From positions 535,001 through 599,000 of the forward strand of contig JAJTWR010000044.1 in NCBI GenBank assembly GCA_021613335.1: DNA of 64,000 bases. The letters are read 5' to 3'. Both the position numbers and the translations under genes were made by a program. This document shows positions 50,609 through 64,000 of the stretch, one piece after another; position 1 is the stretch's first letter; every line of letters begins with the position of its first letter. The DNA is from Whitmania pigra (Eukaryota; Annelida; Clitellata; Hirudinida; Haemopidae). Under the pieces are notes generated by a model. It was not told the DNA's origin. It saw only the letters and a program-made list of their open reading frames with translations, and did not search any database.

Positions 50609-53600
50609 TTATTTGTATTCGACGCCATAATTTCCGATAAAGGAGCCGTCCTCGTCGTACTTTCCCGCTTCAGTATCTCCGTATTCGCTCAGGCTCACGT
50701 TTCCGTAGCTTATGCCCGAGCTGATGAGAGAAAGGCGACTTCCTTGGGTGAGTTTCTGTTCACTGAAAATATTATCAACATCATCATTAAATGAGTCAAT
50801 CAGCCTCTTCCCCACAGCCAGATAAATCCAGGTCACTTTGATGCATGTGGAACACAACAGCGGTTCTCGACCTATACCATCAGAGAGGTTACTTCCATAG
50901 AAGGTCTGGTGACGACAGTGCCTTTGCATCCTATCCTACTGCACTCGAACCAGTCGAAACATAGGCTAACGTAAACAGACGACTGAATACAAGCCAACAA
51001 ATAAAGACATCCGTAGAGGATGTGAATATTGGAAAATCCCCAGAATTTGAGAATAAAATTAAACGAGGACACTCACGGTCTGCTGTAGACGAGAAATCCA
51101 TTGCTTTCCAGCTCTTTCTCTGGCTCGTTTCCATTCTCTCTCTCCTTCTCGTCGACTGAAGAACAATGTCACGAGCGGTTTAACGGTTAATATCTACTAG
51201 ACGAATTACTTAACAACATAAAACGTAGTATGTAACTATCGATGTGACAAAATGAATAATAATGTAAACTCACCCAAATAAGTGGCACATCTTTGATTCT
51301 TGTAACAGAGAAATGCCAATAAAAGAAGTAGCATCAACAATGCCAACATCAAGGCCACTGCATAAACTGTCCCTTGGGTATCAGCAGCTTTAAAGATTAC
51401 AGCTAAAACAAAGCACAAAGGATTCTTATGCCAAATGTTTTAATATTATTACATTTAATTAAAAAAAATATTAGCATAAAACGTAGAGTAGAACCAACGC
51501 AGAAAATTCAGTTCTTCCGGCAACGAAATGGTGAAGTTCCGGACATCCTTACTGTATCCGTTGGATGCAACGCAAGAATAATTTCCAATGTAGTTTTTCA
51601 GCAGGGACAAGTTTTGTGGATTTATGGCAAGAGTTTGATTATCAAGTGATATACGTAAATCTCTGTAGGTCTTCAACAAGACTTCTCTGTCCATGAGTTT
51701 GTACCAAAATGTTTTGATCGGCGTGCCGTCGTCCGACTCGGCGATGCACTTGAAAGCAAATCGAGTCGTTAGGGCAGACATTACAATACTTTCTGGTGCA
51801 GTGACAATCTTTGTCCTTTCTGAAATCAGAGGTTCATTATTAAATAACAATAATATAACATAAAAATAACTAATAACTACGATGCCAATGAAAGGTGCTT
51901 GCCTAGAACATTTATGTACCCAGAGCCCCAAAGGGTTCCGTGCGGGTTTCGTGCTATGCATTGGATGACGGCCAAATCCGGTTGGAGGCACGACTTGCAC
52001 ACGTTCGTGATTCTGAGCAACTTGGAATCTCCAGAAATGTGGTAATTTTCGGGCATATCTAGAACATGTTACAAACTTGAATTATAAAAGCAACATTTAC
52101 TGACACATAGTTGGAGTAGCAGAACTTTATGCCATATGAAACCGTTGATCCGATTGCATTGGTTTTTGTATATAATTGGGACCTATGGCAATGAAACATC
52201 GAGACTAGTACATGTGGAATCAAGATTATAAGTTGGAAGAGCTTTGAGATGATAAAACCGAACAATAAGAATATCATTTCGGTATATTTAATATCAGGGA
52301 AAAATAACTTCTACATTGCATACAAGCTGATATCAGTCCATGTAGGTACAACAGCAGCAAAAGCTTATACACTTAGCCTAGGAATAAGATGGAGTTGCAT
52401 CTAAGAACTATCACTAAGCTACTGAGGTGAATATGAATGGAGTGTCAAATACATTACATTGTGTTGATTAGACTATAAAATTAGCATCAACTAGCAAATC
52501 GTGAAACAAATTCCTGAATTTAAGGCAGTTTCTGCCTCAAGTAATATTAAATTAGATTTAGATGTGAAAACTAATTACTTAATTAAATTCTACTATGCAA
52601 AATCATGTAAATATGTTGTAAATCTCAATGTTGCAAAGAAATGATGACCAGAAGATGATATAATATAGGGCCATACAAGACAATATCCAGACAAAACAAG
52701 ACCTAAAAAAAACTACATAATACAATTTGCATACCATAAGTTAAAGGTATGCCATTTCTCAACCAGGTAATTTCTGCAGGGGGAATAGCATGTGGATTGC
52801 AATGGATGGAAATACTGTCTCCTGCCGTCGCATTTAAGTCTCTCGGTCCGTCGTGAAGAGTTTTAAAGATCGGTGCAGCTGCAAAAAAGCCCGTTATTGA
52901 GTATGCATCACTTAAATCAAATATTTTACTTATCACATGATTTATATGCCAGGCTAGACAAAGTAAATGTGGACTCACCCTGGACAATAACTTGAATAGT
53001 TTTTTTCTGTGAACCTAGTTCATTGGAAACACTGCAGTGATAATGACCCTCCACAGAAACGTTATTAGTAGCAGTAAGATGAATCGACCATGAGGAAGAA
53101 ATGTTTGGGAAATTCCGAAGTGCCCCATCGGTGAAATTCCAATGTACTTCGGGAAAAGGACTGAAAAATTGATAAACTTTTAACTTGTTCATCAACAATC
53201 AAAGTCAGACAAGAAGCATTAATATTAAAAGGTTTTCATGTTGAATCACTAACTATATATACTTGAAGTGAGACTACTCCTTAAATGCTTTCGTACAAGA
53301 CACAAAAAAATTCTAACCAGAGCATATTGCATTTATGTCGGACCTATCCTCGAATATTGTTCCCCAATATGGAGCCCACATAGCAAGCAGCTCCTACGAA
53401 AGATCGAACGTGTCCAAAGATATTTTACAAGAGCCATACCCGGATTTAGATCTCTGCCCTACCATACCAGATTACGGCTACTGAGACTCAATACTCTTGA
53501 ACATAGATGGCTTGTCAGCGACCTATGCTTCTGCTATAAAATAGTTCACGGGCTTGTTCAGTGCACAATTCCGGAATTCCCTTCGTTTCTTACTTCAAGA

Positions 53601-56600
53601 ACTCGCGGTCATCTCCTTCGTCTACGACAAGAACAATGTTCCACCAAACACAGGCAACACTTCTTCATCAACCGAGTCGTCAAACCCTGGAACTCTCTAC
53701 CCCCGACATCATTAATTCCTCAACATTATCTCGCTTCAAATCCTGCCTGTCGCTCTTTAACCTCAATAATTACCTCCTAATTAAGCGATCAATTAACCTT
53801 CTTATCTGTTTTATTTTATTTCATAGACTGTATATTTGTGAGCTCTTGTTCGCCGTGCCTTTACATCCATTCGGGATTACATCGAGCACGTAAAATATTG
53901 GATAAATAAATGTAAATGTAATGTAATGTTGCACTCTGTTATCGCGAACATCTAAAACCATTATATATAGTTGCGTATATAAGAGGTCATAGATGACCCT
54001 GCAATTTGTTTTGAAATAAAATAAAATAAATAAATAAAAAATAAAATATATAATTGTAATTCATATTTTGCAATTTACATTTATTTCTAAAAGTACCAGT
54101 TTAAAGTGTTCAGTTTAATAAGGCACTTCAAAGAGTCACTGGATTACTCACTATCCAGAGAAGAAGCATTTGAGGGAAACCGAGTGTCCTTCCAACAGAA
54201 TGACAGGAGATTCGCTGACGACCGCGGGACGAGGAGGATGAAACGTTCCGTTTCCTTGAAATGCCGAAAATCATTTAAGAATGACATCGAGTAAGTGATT
54301 ATAAAGTTGAAGTTAAAACTTTACCTTCCTCAAGTTCTACTGTGGTCGAATCCAAACCCAGTTTTAAGTCGAGGTATTTATTCCAAATGTAACATTTGAA
54401 AGTACTATTTGTTCCTCGTAGCAATTTCCTCGAGATGTACGTAAAATATAGGTCTCCTAAATAAGATAATTGAGACTTATCTATAATACATTGATAATAA
54501 TTAGATTAGACAACTTGGCAAAAATGAAATCCTTTTTAACCGTTGTCACTAAGGAGTATTTCTTTTGGCAAACTTTTCAAATTCATTAGAGATTTCTGCC
54601 CCTCGTGGCTTATTTCCCAAATGTAACTAGGAGGAGGAACGGACGAATGGTTGCCGCATTTTATGACGAGGGGCTCAAACTCTCGGGTCTGCAAGTTTCG
54701 ACCCGTTAATTGTTTCCAACCCAAACTCATGTGAACATTTTGAACATTCATTGGTGGGGAGAGAGCAACTCCATGTTCATTCTCGAACAGGCACTGATAT
54801 TCATGGCCAGAATAATTTGCTTGAAGTTGCAGCTTCTTTCTTATTTCTCCAGTGGAAGATTTTAAATCCACTCCCATCAGATCGCTTCCATTCTTCAACC
54901 ATTTAAGCCTAAAGACAGGAAAACATTAATAAGCACAAATTAAATGTTGAGCTCCACTTTTTACAATATCAACATCTCCAGCAGCAGCCACTACATGTAT
55001 TAATGAATAGCAATAATTTGGGAGTATTTCAATTAAATAGTGCCAAATGCATAGCCACAGATGCGCTCTAATTTTCTAATGTGCTCCTTCTACACACCTA
55101 TTTATTTAAACCTATTTTTCAAACACATATTCATTTAAACCATAAACTTAGGTTATGAATTTGTTTAAACCAGCACAGTAAATTAAAACTAATTATAACA
55201 AATTAGATGGAACATTTTCCTGTAAACGACTTCTTATAAATGCTATGTTTCTTATAAACAGATGCTTATCTGATCCTACTGAATTTGAGATAAAACCTTC
55301 AGAGAATTACAAGGATACTTGTGGGAATTTATTAAATCAAGCATTTTAATGATAAAACATTACTATTGATTTGTAAATGTCCAACAATGAAATTACTTTT
55401 AAAAATAGTCTTACCTGGGCAAGGGCACTCCATGAGCATCACATTCCAGGATAAACTTGTGCTCATCACTAAACACTTTTTGTGGCTGCGTGGGAGTGAT
55501 GAGTGAAGGTGGTAACCTGACTGTAAGTGATTCACAGATAAAGAATTTCAAATGAATTGCAATAGTAATTAATTTAATATTAATGAACAATCATTAGTGA
55601 GAGGATGGACACAGCTTGCCACACCCTAAAATTATTGCCAATAGCAACTATACATTAAACAACCACTTAATAAGCATAAAATACAAATTATAGCAGTGCA
55701 GGTTTGAGTAGGGAAAATTTTGAAATCATTAACTTGGAAAAACTAGCTTTAAAAAGAAATACATATAAAATAATAATCAAGCCTCCTAAAAATGAATTCA
55801 TTGAATACTTTTTATAAAATTTAATAACTTTTTGTGAATAATTTTGGATACTCTCAACACCTCCAGAACAAATTCAACAACATGGTGCAATCAGATAAAT
55901 ATCATCTGACATCTTATTGAAATTGGAATCCAAGGCAGAGGAATTGAAAATGGACTGAGACTTGTTTATGCGTTAGTGCGCACTTGATAGATATTATAAA
56001 TTGTGGGAGACTGTTTGTTTTTTAATAAATCAACAACGCAACAAGAACAACTGGCCGTTTGTTAAACCAATTTCACCTCCAACCATCACATCACAGACTC
56101 CTTCATAACTTTGTCATTCTACCCCCTAAATTGTTGTGTACATAATTCATTCCTACAATCCTGACTTAAATGCGAGGAAGGAAAATAAATTCCAGCACTT
56201 CACCAGTTATTTATTATTATTATTTATGCCACCTTTTACTTTAGAAATAATAACAATAAACAATAATAAATCTAGAAGAAGAATGGACATGTTTATGACA
56301 ACTTTCTTCAATCTACCTATTAGTGACACCACATGGGAAGGAAACTTGATTCTAATGACCTTTCATCATGATTACTAAGCTTCGTCCTTTGATGTGCTCT
56401 CAATGATTGATAGCACCGGGCTCCTATGATCCCTTATAGAACCTTACACTTAAATATAAACTACCACCGGCATGGTTATCATTTTGTCAGATCATGCCGA
56501 CATTACATAACCACTATGGAACATTGATTACCCGACCTAACAGTATTTCTAACATAACCTAAATACAGCAACGCATAGTTTGAACCAATGAAAGAACGTA

Positions 56601-56840
56601 TTTACTTACTGTCAGAAAGTGTCAAAACGAAATAAGGAAGCTCGAAGATGACAAGCATGGCATAAACACTCCTAGGCATGGGGAACCTGCAAACATCATT
56701 TCCATGAACACGTAGGCTTATGACAAATGACATAATAACGTATTTGTTACGTTTCATAAACTTTTACGCTAATAACATTTCAAACTCCAAAATCAACACT
56801 TAAAACTGTTCTTCACAACATTTACTACGACTAACCTCAT
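50609..56840 (-). CDS. L1/neuroglian-type adhesion protein with five Ig domains and no FNIII repeats
   Basis: Thirteen exons join in phase: 56840-56836, 56686-56610, 55520-55415, 54908-54541, 54456-54325, 54254-54152, 53160-52979, 52878-52735, 52058-51903, 51819-51499, 51402-51274, 51155-51077 and 50762-50609, giving about 651 residues. A signal peptide (MRFPMPRSVYAMLVIFELPY) precedes Ig1 (LPPSLITP, FILECDAHG, HEYQCLFENEHG), Ig2 (IKCGNHSSVPPPSYIWEI), Ig3 (VSLKCFFSGYPFPEVHWNF, HYHCSVSNELGS), Ig4 (IHCNPHAIPPAEITWLRNG, IQCIARNPHG) and Ig5 (KCIAESDDGTPIKTFWYKL, NYSCVASNG). Then comes one membrane segment (VALMLALLMLLLLLAFLCY) and a cytoplasmic tail ending SEYGDTEAGKYDEDGSFIGN then YGVEYK, the ankyrin-binding FIGQY region of the L1 family with N for Q. 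L1 members normally have six Ig and four to five FNIII domains; here the last Ig exon is followed after about 100 bp by the membrane exon. The 51819 exon follows a GC-AG intron (AG|GCAAGC). Its donor at 51498 (C|GTTGGT) is weak. Confidence 0.87.
53262..53925 (+). mobile_element. 5'-truncated LINE (3' end of reverse transcriptase ORF plus tail) in an intron
   Basis: On the strand opposite the host gene, 53268-53780 encodes the C-terminal part of a non-LTR retrotransposon protein (YCIYVGPILEYCSPIWSPHS, LLRKIERVQRYFTRAIPG, LRLLRLNTLEHRWLVSDLCF, FFINRVVKPWNSLP). A frameshift near 53690 moves the continuation (DIINSSTLSRFKSCLSLFN) to another frame. The element ends in a short AATGT-type tandem tail near 53925. 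It lies within the intron between the 54152 and 53160 exons of the L1-type gene and belongs to the same family as the copy at 7380-8430. Confidence 0.9.
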
Positions 56841-56899
56841 TTTACGAGCAATGACGAGTCCCAAACATTCGCAGACAAAACTCATTTTCTGAGATTGGC

Positions 56900-58470
56900 A
56901 CACGGAGAGCACGTGACGAAACGGACGGAAAGTCTAAATCACGACTTGCACAATCCCAAAAACCTAGAATATTTCAATGGTGAAGCAGACGACTCGCAAT
57001 CGCGCTCAAACATGAAGCCAACACGTAGCCTGAGGGAAGGATTTCTCTTTCACTCTACGAACAAGATTAGCACGTAGCGCGCCATTTGCAACATCAGCTA
57101 AAACGTGAAGGTAGAATCAAACGTCACAGATAGAAACCAACATCAAATTAAACAATATGCAATTACCTAATGTAGTGAAAAGCTGTTGACACGTTCACAG
57201 AACCGCTTTACCACCAGACAACACAGACGTACAATGCTTTGTATGCGACAGCTCCTGAGCATGCCTATTTATCGCAGGCGATGCATGGAAGCAAGCCAGG
57301 ATTGGACGATACAATTTTATTTGACCACTTCCATGTATTCAATGAATTTATCTTTTATTATATGTGGCTATATTGGAATTATATTTTTGTTATTATTTAA
57401 GAAACAATTAGATGCATTCCATGAAAGTTAAGTTTAAAATCTATAAAGTGCAATCTAGCATAAGTTAGTAAGCCTCAAATTTAATTACTTAGTAGAAATT
57501 GTTTTAATAATGCCAGAAAATTGTATTCCGTCTACTATAAATTTGTAACATTGATGTTACAAATGTAATATCTAACCTTATGTTGCTTGTTAAATATGTC
57601 TTAACAAATGTCAATTTATGATAAGGTTTGTGACGAGAAATGACACTCCAGGAACAACTCCTTAAGAAGGCAGGCCTTTAATTGGACGATTCAAAGACAG
57701 ATGTTCCAGCGAGTAACCACGCAGCCATGACTTGTGATGAAGATCGTTGTTAGAATGCTTGTAGTTTTTCGTTTTGTTGTCATGTCTAGCGGAAGCAATT
57801 TAACAATTTAAGTATCTTAACTTTATTTAACAGTATTCCGCAAAGGAGGTCTCCGTAACGCAATGCATTTTAGTTGTTTTAATGAATTCGTTCAATGGTT
57901 CATCTAATATAAATTTTCTCTGAATTAATCAAGATGCCTCGATCTAAATTTCTTTCTGAAGATAAACGGGCGATTCACTAGCTAATTTTTGTATTTATCA
58001 ACCAACTAGCTTCATCATCTTGCATCTAAGGACCTGTAACTTAAAAGTTCAAGGTCAAGTAGGAAGGAAGTGAGGACGAACATCTCCACGCAGACGAGCA
58101 TGAAACTATAAGCGCTGGTTCATTGCGTTTTGTTGCACTCAATAAGCTCATCTGCACTTTTAATTTTGTTTCAATAACCTTCATGTTCCAAAATGCATCT
58201 GCCATGTCACGAACAATAATTTGGCTTGTCACCACATCTCCATTAATAAAAAAAGCTCCACAGTCGGTTTGAATCGAGGAAACCAAACATCCAGCACATT
58301 TGCCTTAGCATTCTGAAGGCTGCAAGCAGTGCGTTAAATAACATTAGATGCTTAGAATCATAAGAACAGTTTGCAACTTTTCAAAATGTTATTTATTCGA
58401 TAATGAAATATTTTATATTGGAAATCAGTTAATCAATCGAAATATAATTTTTATTGTAAAGCACCAGTTT
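56900..58470. other. Interval between the L1-type gene and the odd-skipped-type gene
   Basis: No exon with homology. A minus-strand frame at 58286-58041, possibly extended upstream with a CAGC motif, lacks the later LIM residues and splice support. The promoter of the L1-type gene is expected near 56850-57100. Confidence 0.5.
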
Positions 58471-58484
58471 GTTGGGAGCAATCT

Positions 58485-59976
58485 TCATTGATGAGTGGAT
58501 CTGTGAAGGACGAGGGACCGAGATTGACAAAAAGATTTTAGACACTGAGTGCACTTGAAGGGTTTGTCCTTGTAGTGGGTATAACTGTAAAAAATGGAAG
58601 CGAGATTAACGTGTTTATTTTATATGCTTCATGTTAATGTATGAGAAGCATGTGAGAAAAATTGATCTTGTCCCAAAAATCATGGCAATTATTTATTGGT
58701 AATATAAACACATTGTTCGCAATAGCGTGGCTTATTTTTTACTTTTTTTAATGAAGCTAGTTTCGTGATGTATGTCTCATTTGTGAAATTATTTCTAAGT
58801 CGATTGTTTAGATTTCGGTATTCAAATATAATTACGAATTGAATATAAATTGACTGGAAATAATAACAATGTAACAAAATTGATTCTAAATAAACAATGC
58901 TTGAAGTCCTCGATCTTAGTACTACTGGCGTTACTTGTTTATATTTTAGACAAATAAATTATTATAAGTCTTTAAATCCGTTTAAAAGATCAAATACATT
59001 AAACTCTGATATTACACAAATGAGAAAGTAAGCAATTATGTGATTGGAATTGAATCAAAAATTAATGAAATAATTAAAAATATTAATTAATAAAAAAAAA
59101 TTAATAAAGTCATGGAACGATTACTTGTGATCTCTTAGATGGTCTTTCCTTCTGAAGGACTTGTTGCAATAGAGACAAGCAAACGGTCTTTCGTCGGTGT
59201 GTGTTCTCACGTGGATCTTCAAGTTGTACGATTTACTGAAACGTCTTTGACAGAAGCCACATACGTGATCTTTTTTGGGCCTACAATTTTACTGTGTTAC
59301 GTATTAATCAACCATTAATCAACCACCCAAGCGAATGAATTGGCTTTACAGCTGGACAGCTCTTAGATTGAGAATAATATTTAAATAAAATTATGCTGGT
59401 TATTATGTACAGCATCTGTACAAATATATAAAGTGTAATAAGAAGGAATATTTAAAATATGAAATTATGGAGCACAAACTAAAAGCTGCAATGATGATGA
59501 CGGCGACGGTGATTAGGATAATATCATTTATAATAATGGTAATAAATCGATCTGACTAAACAATCAACTTTTCAAAGTCAAATTAAATCGCTACTAGAAA
59601 TAAAATAACTAAAAATTATTTAATAGTGAACTTTAACTTCTATACAGACTTACAAACCTTACTTTTGGCCTCTCATCAATACAATCATGGAAGAGTGGAG
59701 AAGATGAATCAATTTCCAAACAACTGTTTGTGGGGGCGTCAAATTTGACATAAACTGTTGAACGCCCAGTGAAACAGCAGGTTTTCTGTGAAAGTTCAGG
59801 TAGTGGATTATCAATGTTCAGGAAGGTTTTGTCTGTCCGAGGATGGACACAACAGAGTTCATAATCGCTCAGATGGATGGATTCTGCGAGACGAGAATAA
59901 TCGAATCTCCTTCTTTTCACGATCACAGGCAGGTTTTCGAGAGTATATAATTCGGATCTTATAAAACCAACCCTCT
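58485..59976 (-). CDS. Odd-skipped-related (OSR/odd) C2H2 zinc-finger transcription factor, 5' end unresolved
   Basis: Odd-skipped factors act in embryonic patterning, gut and nephridial/kidney development. Exons in phase: 59976-59658, 59280-59125 and 58584-58485 (stop TGA). Three C2H2 fingers are present: [20 protein letters not shown] then [24 protein letters not shown]; and [20 protein letters not shown] ending in HRSTH. SKSYNL, DERPF, FRR-DHLRDH and FCQSR are hallmarks of the odd family. The second finger is split by an intron between DH and YTH. The protein ends three residues after the last finger, like the three-finger members (OSR1 type). The upstream exon encodes about 105 residues without recognised motifs ([20 protein letters not shown]). 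A further open block at 60336-60100 might be an earlier exon. The start codon was not identified. Confidence 0.88.
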
Positions 59977-60339
59977 CTAAAATGCAATTTGAACATTTGA
60001 ATTTTTTTTAGATGTAGGAAATTCTGAAGTATTCTGAAAGGAAATCAAATAAGCACCACTTATTTGGCACATTTTCGTCTACTCGCTGAACAGAAAATAA
60101 ACACTTAACTGATTGAAAATATTATTATTAGTTAAGTTAAAATGTATTTCGAATTGTATAATCTGAATGAGTTGTCTAATATTTCCGAAAGAAATAACGC
60201 TCAAAAATTCAGGCAAGTGGCCAAATACTCTGTAAGTTTGGCAAAAGTTTGAATAAGGCTGAAAATTAATCGAGGGGACGTCTTTGTTAAGTTCTCGTCG
60301 AACGAAATTTCGATATCCTACGTCAATCAAAGACAAAAG

Positions 60340-61640
60340 TCGTTTCGGATCTGGCAGTAGAGAGACGAATTAATCAATCATCGAAGCCAATACCGTATAC
60401 CACTCAACAGCGACAAACTCGTGTTGGTTTATAATTTCGTACTTGTCTTTCAACATTTGTTGCGAATCAAGAGTTCTTGATTCAGTTGTTGTTAAAAATT
60501 TACCTAATCACTCATTCGAAACACGAATAAATAGGTTAGAACATTCTATAGCAATCTAACCCCTCTCATAACCACTCCACCAAAATCCTAGGATGTTTAA
60601 TGCGCAGTCGCATGTTGGTGATTATCGGGATCCGCTCAGGGAATGACTCTCGAATTAAAAGTCAACTCAGCTTAAACAATTTACACTCAAAAGACATTTA
60701 ACAGCTAATTGGAATAGGGAAGATTTACTCCGAGCTATTACATTTCCAAAGGCAAGATATTGGAATGAGATGGTTTTTAAACAAGTGATGAATGTTTTCT
60801 CTGAGGTCACAATTAATTTACTTGATTCTGTTATCTTTGCAAACTGCATTGGACTTTTGTGACCATTATTCTTTTTATTATATCACAAAACATTATTACG
60901 TCACTTCAATATCAAGTATTACTATGTCATCAAATTATGGAATGTTTTTTGAATTTAAATTTTTCTATTTTACAATGTCAACATATTCGCCTGACAAATA
61001 TGCACTGTTGACCCTAATTATACAACGCGTTGAACGTTTGTTTAATAGTAATTTAATAGTAATTTGAGAATAATAATTCAATCAAATCGATCAAAATAAT
61101 AATCCCATCAATATTTTGTCAAAACCAGTTCAGCATTCCACCCGATATCCATCTTTTGTATTCCAAAATATCTAATACGACTGTTAAATAAAAGTTCTAT
61201 TCTCTTGCATGGATGAGGATTGGGATGCAAATCATCACAACGCCAAAGTGTGATAACACAATCAAAGCTCTCGATGCTTTGTTACTGGCGATAAATGAAA
61301 TAAAAACTAAAATAATAATAATAATTATATTAATAACACACTAATATTATTATAAATAATTCAACGTAACAACGATAAGTGTTAATATGACGTTATTACA
61401 ATACATAATGTAACAGTTAAATATTGTTGTTGTTATGTCGTAAGATTGCGTTATTCAGTGAAGGGTAATATATGTATATATATTTGTAACCATTATTAGA
61501 GTTGTATTGATATATTTAATGTAAATCGTATTTAAAAAATATATTAACAAGCATTTTGAAAATATGGAAATATGATTTCTTAACGAATTCGAGTATGAGG
61601 AGGTATTCCTAAGACATTCCACATCAGCATCGACAACTTT
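60340..61640. other. Non-coding stretch between the odd-skipped-type gene and SRPK
   Basis: No homologous exon. It has an AT-rich composition with short AAT runs near 61310-61350. It should hold the 3' UTR of SRPK and upstream sequence of the zinc-finger gene. Confidence 0.5.
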
Positions 61641-61650
61641 GTGGTTACTT

Positions 61651-63912
<2,262 letters not shown>

Positions 63913-64000
63913 CTAATGAATTGCAATTCCTTTTTAATGCGTGCATCTTCTAAAATGCATAAAATGCAATGGAAATAACACTTGCACATTTCAGGAGTCG

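Noticed and set aside
58041..58330. Possible LIM-like CAGC motif followed by an open frame
   Set aside because: The later LIM zinc ligands (WH..C, C..C) are absent, and a stop precedes the frame without a clear acceptor.
60100..60336. Open block upstream of the odd-skipped-type gene as a further coding exon
   Set aside because: No donor in the phase required by the 59976 exon could be found, so it was mentioned but not added to the gene model.

Overview
The window is animal nuclear DNA. It is AT-rich by eye, with spliced genes (GT-AG introns from about 70 bp to several kb), many AAT/CAT/AAC microsatellites, and scattered retroelement and Helitron debris. No bacterial-style operons, CRISPR arrays or phage genes are visible. 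The gene content (EHD, DCP2, GET1/WRB, FKBP51/52 type, ZNF608/609, MRPL46, Tribbles, L1-type CAM, odd-skipped, SRPK) is bilaterian. The style of the LINEs and trinucleotide arrays would fit a lophotrochozoan, for example an annelid such as a leech; that assignment is inference and not proven by the sequence.

Layout. 0-5 kb: the last exon of an EHD endocytic ATPase (+) converges on a compact nuclear receptor of NR2/COUP type (-). 5-14 kb: a transposon-rich block with a dispersed repeat carrying a SINE-like insertion with target-site duplication, a decayed LINE, an intronless broken copy of the TFIIH p52 gene (GTF2H4), a 60-bp inverted repeat and a decayed Helitron. 14-17.7 kb: DCP2 (-) and GET1/WRB (+), divergently arranged with 261 bp between their start codons; DCP2 contains a 74-bp intron with the hallmarks of a U12 AT-AC intron. 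17.7-21.8 kb: minisatellites, large microsatellites and a 571-bp tandem duplication. 21.8-24.1 kb: a complete seven-exon large FKBP (+). 24.3-31.7 kb: gene-poor and repeat-rich.

31.7-38 kb: a ZNF608/ZNF609 (brakeless/scribbler) type regulator (-), with long introns. 43.5-44.7 kb: MRPL46 (+). 45.1-46.9 kb: exons of an unrecognised one-pass membrane protein (-). 48.1-49.3 kb: a complete Tribbles pseudokinase (-). 50.6-56.8 kb: a complete 13-exon L1/neuroglian-type adhesion protein (-) that reads as five Ig domains, one membrane segment and an ankyrin-binding-type tail, with no fibronectin type III repeats; a LINE fragment sits in one intron. 58.5-60 kb: an odd-skipped type zinc-finger gene (-). 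61.65 kb to the right edge: the kinase domain of an SRPK (-), with one apparent single-base deletion in an exon.

The genes do not form a pathway; this is an ordinary gene neighbourhood with mixed functions. The points most worth checking are the FNIII-less L1-type protein, the AT-AC intron in DCP2, the SINE-like insertion with its empty-site paralogue, and the SRPK frameshift. Exon models were joined by hand using splice-site consensus and reading phase.
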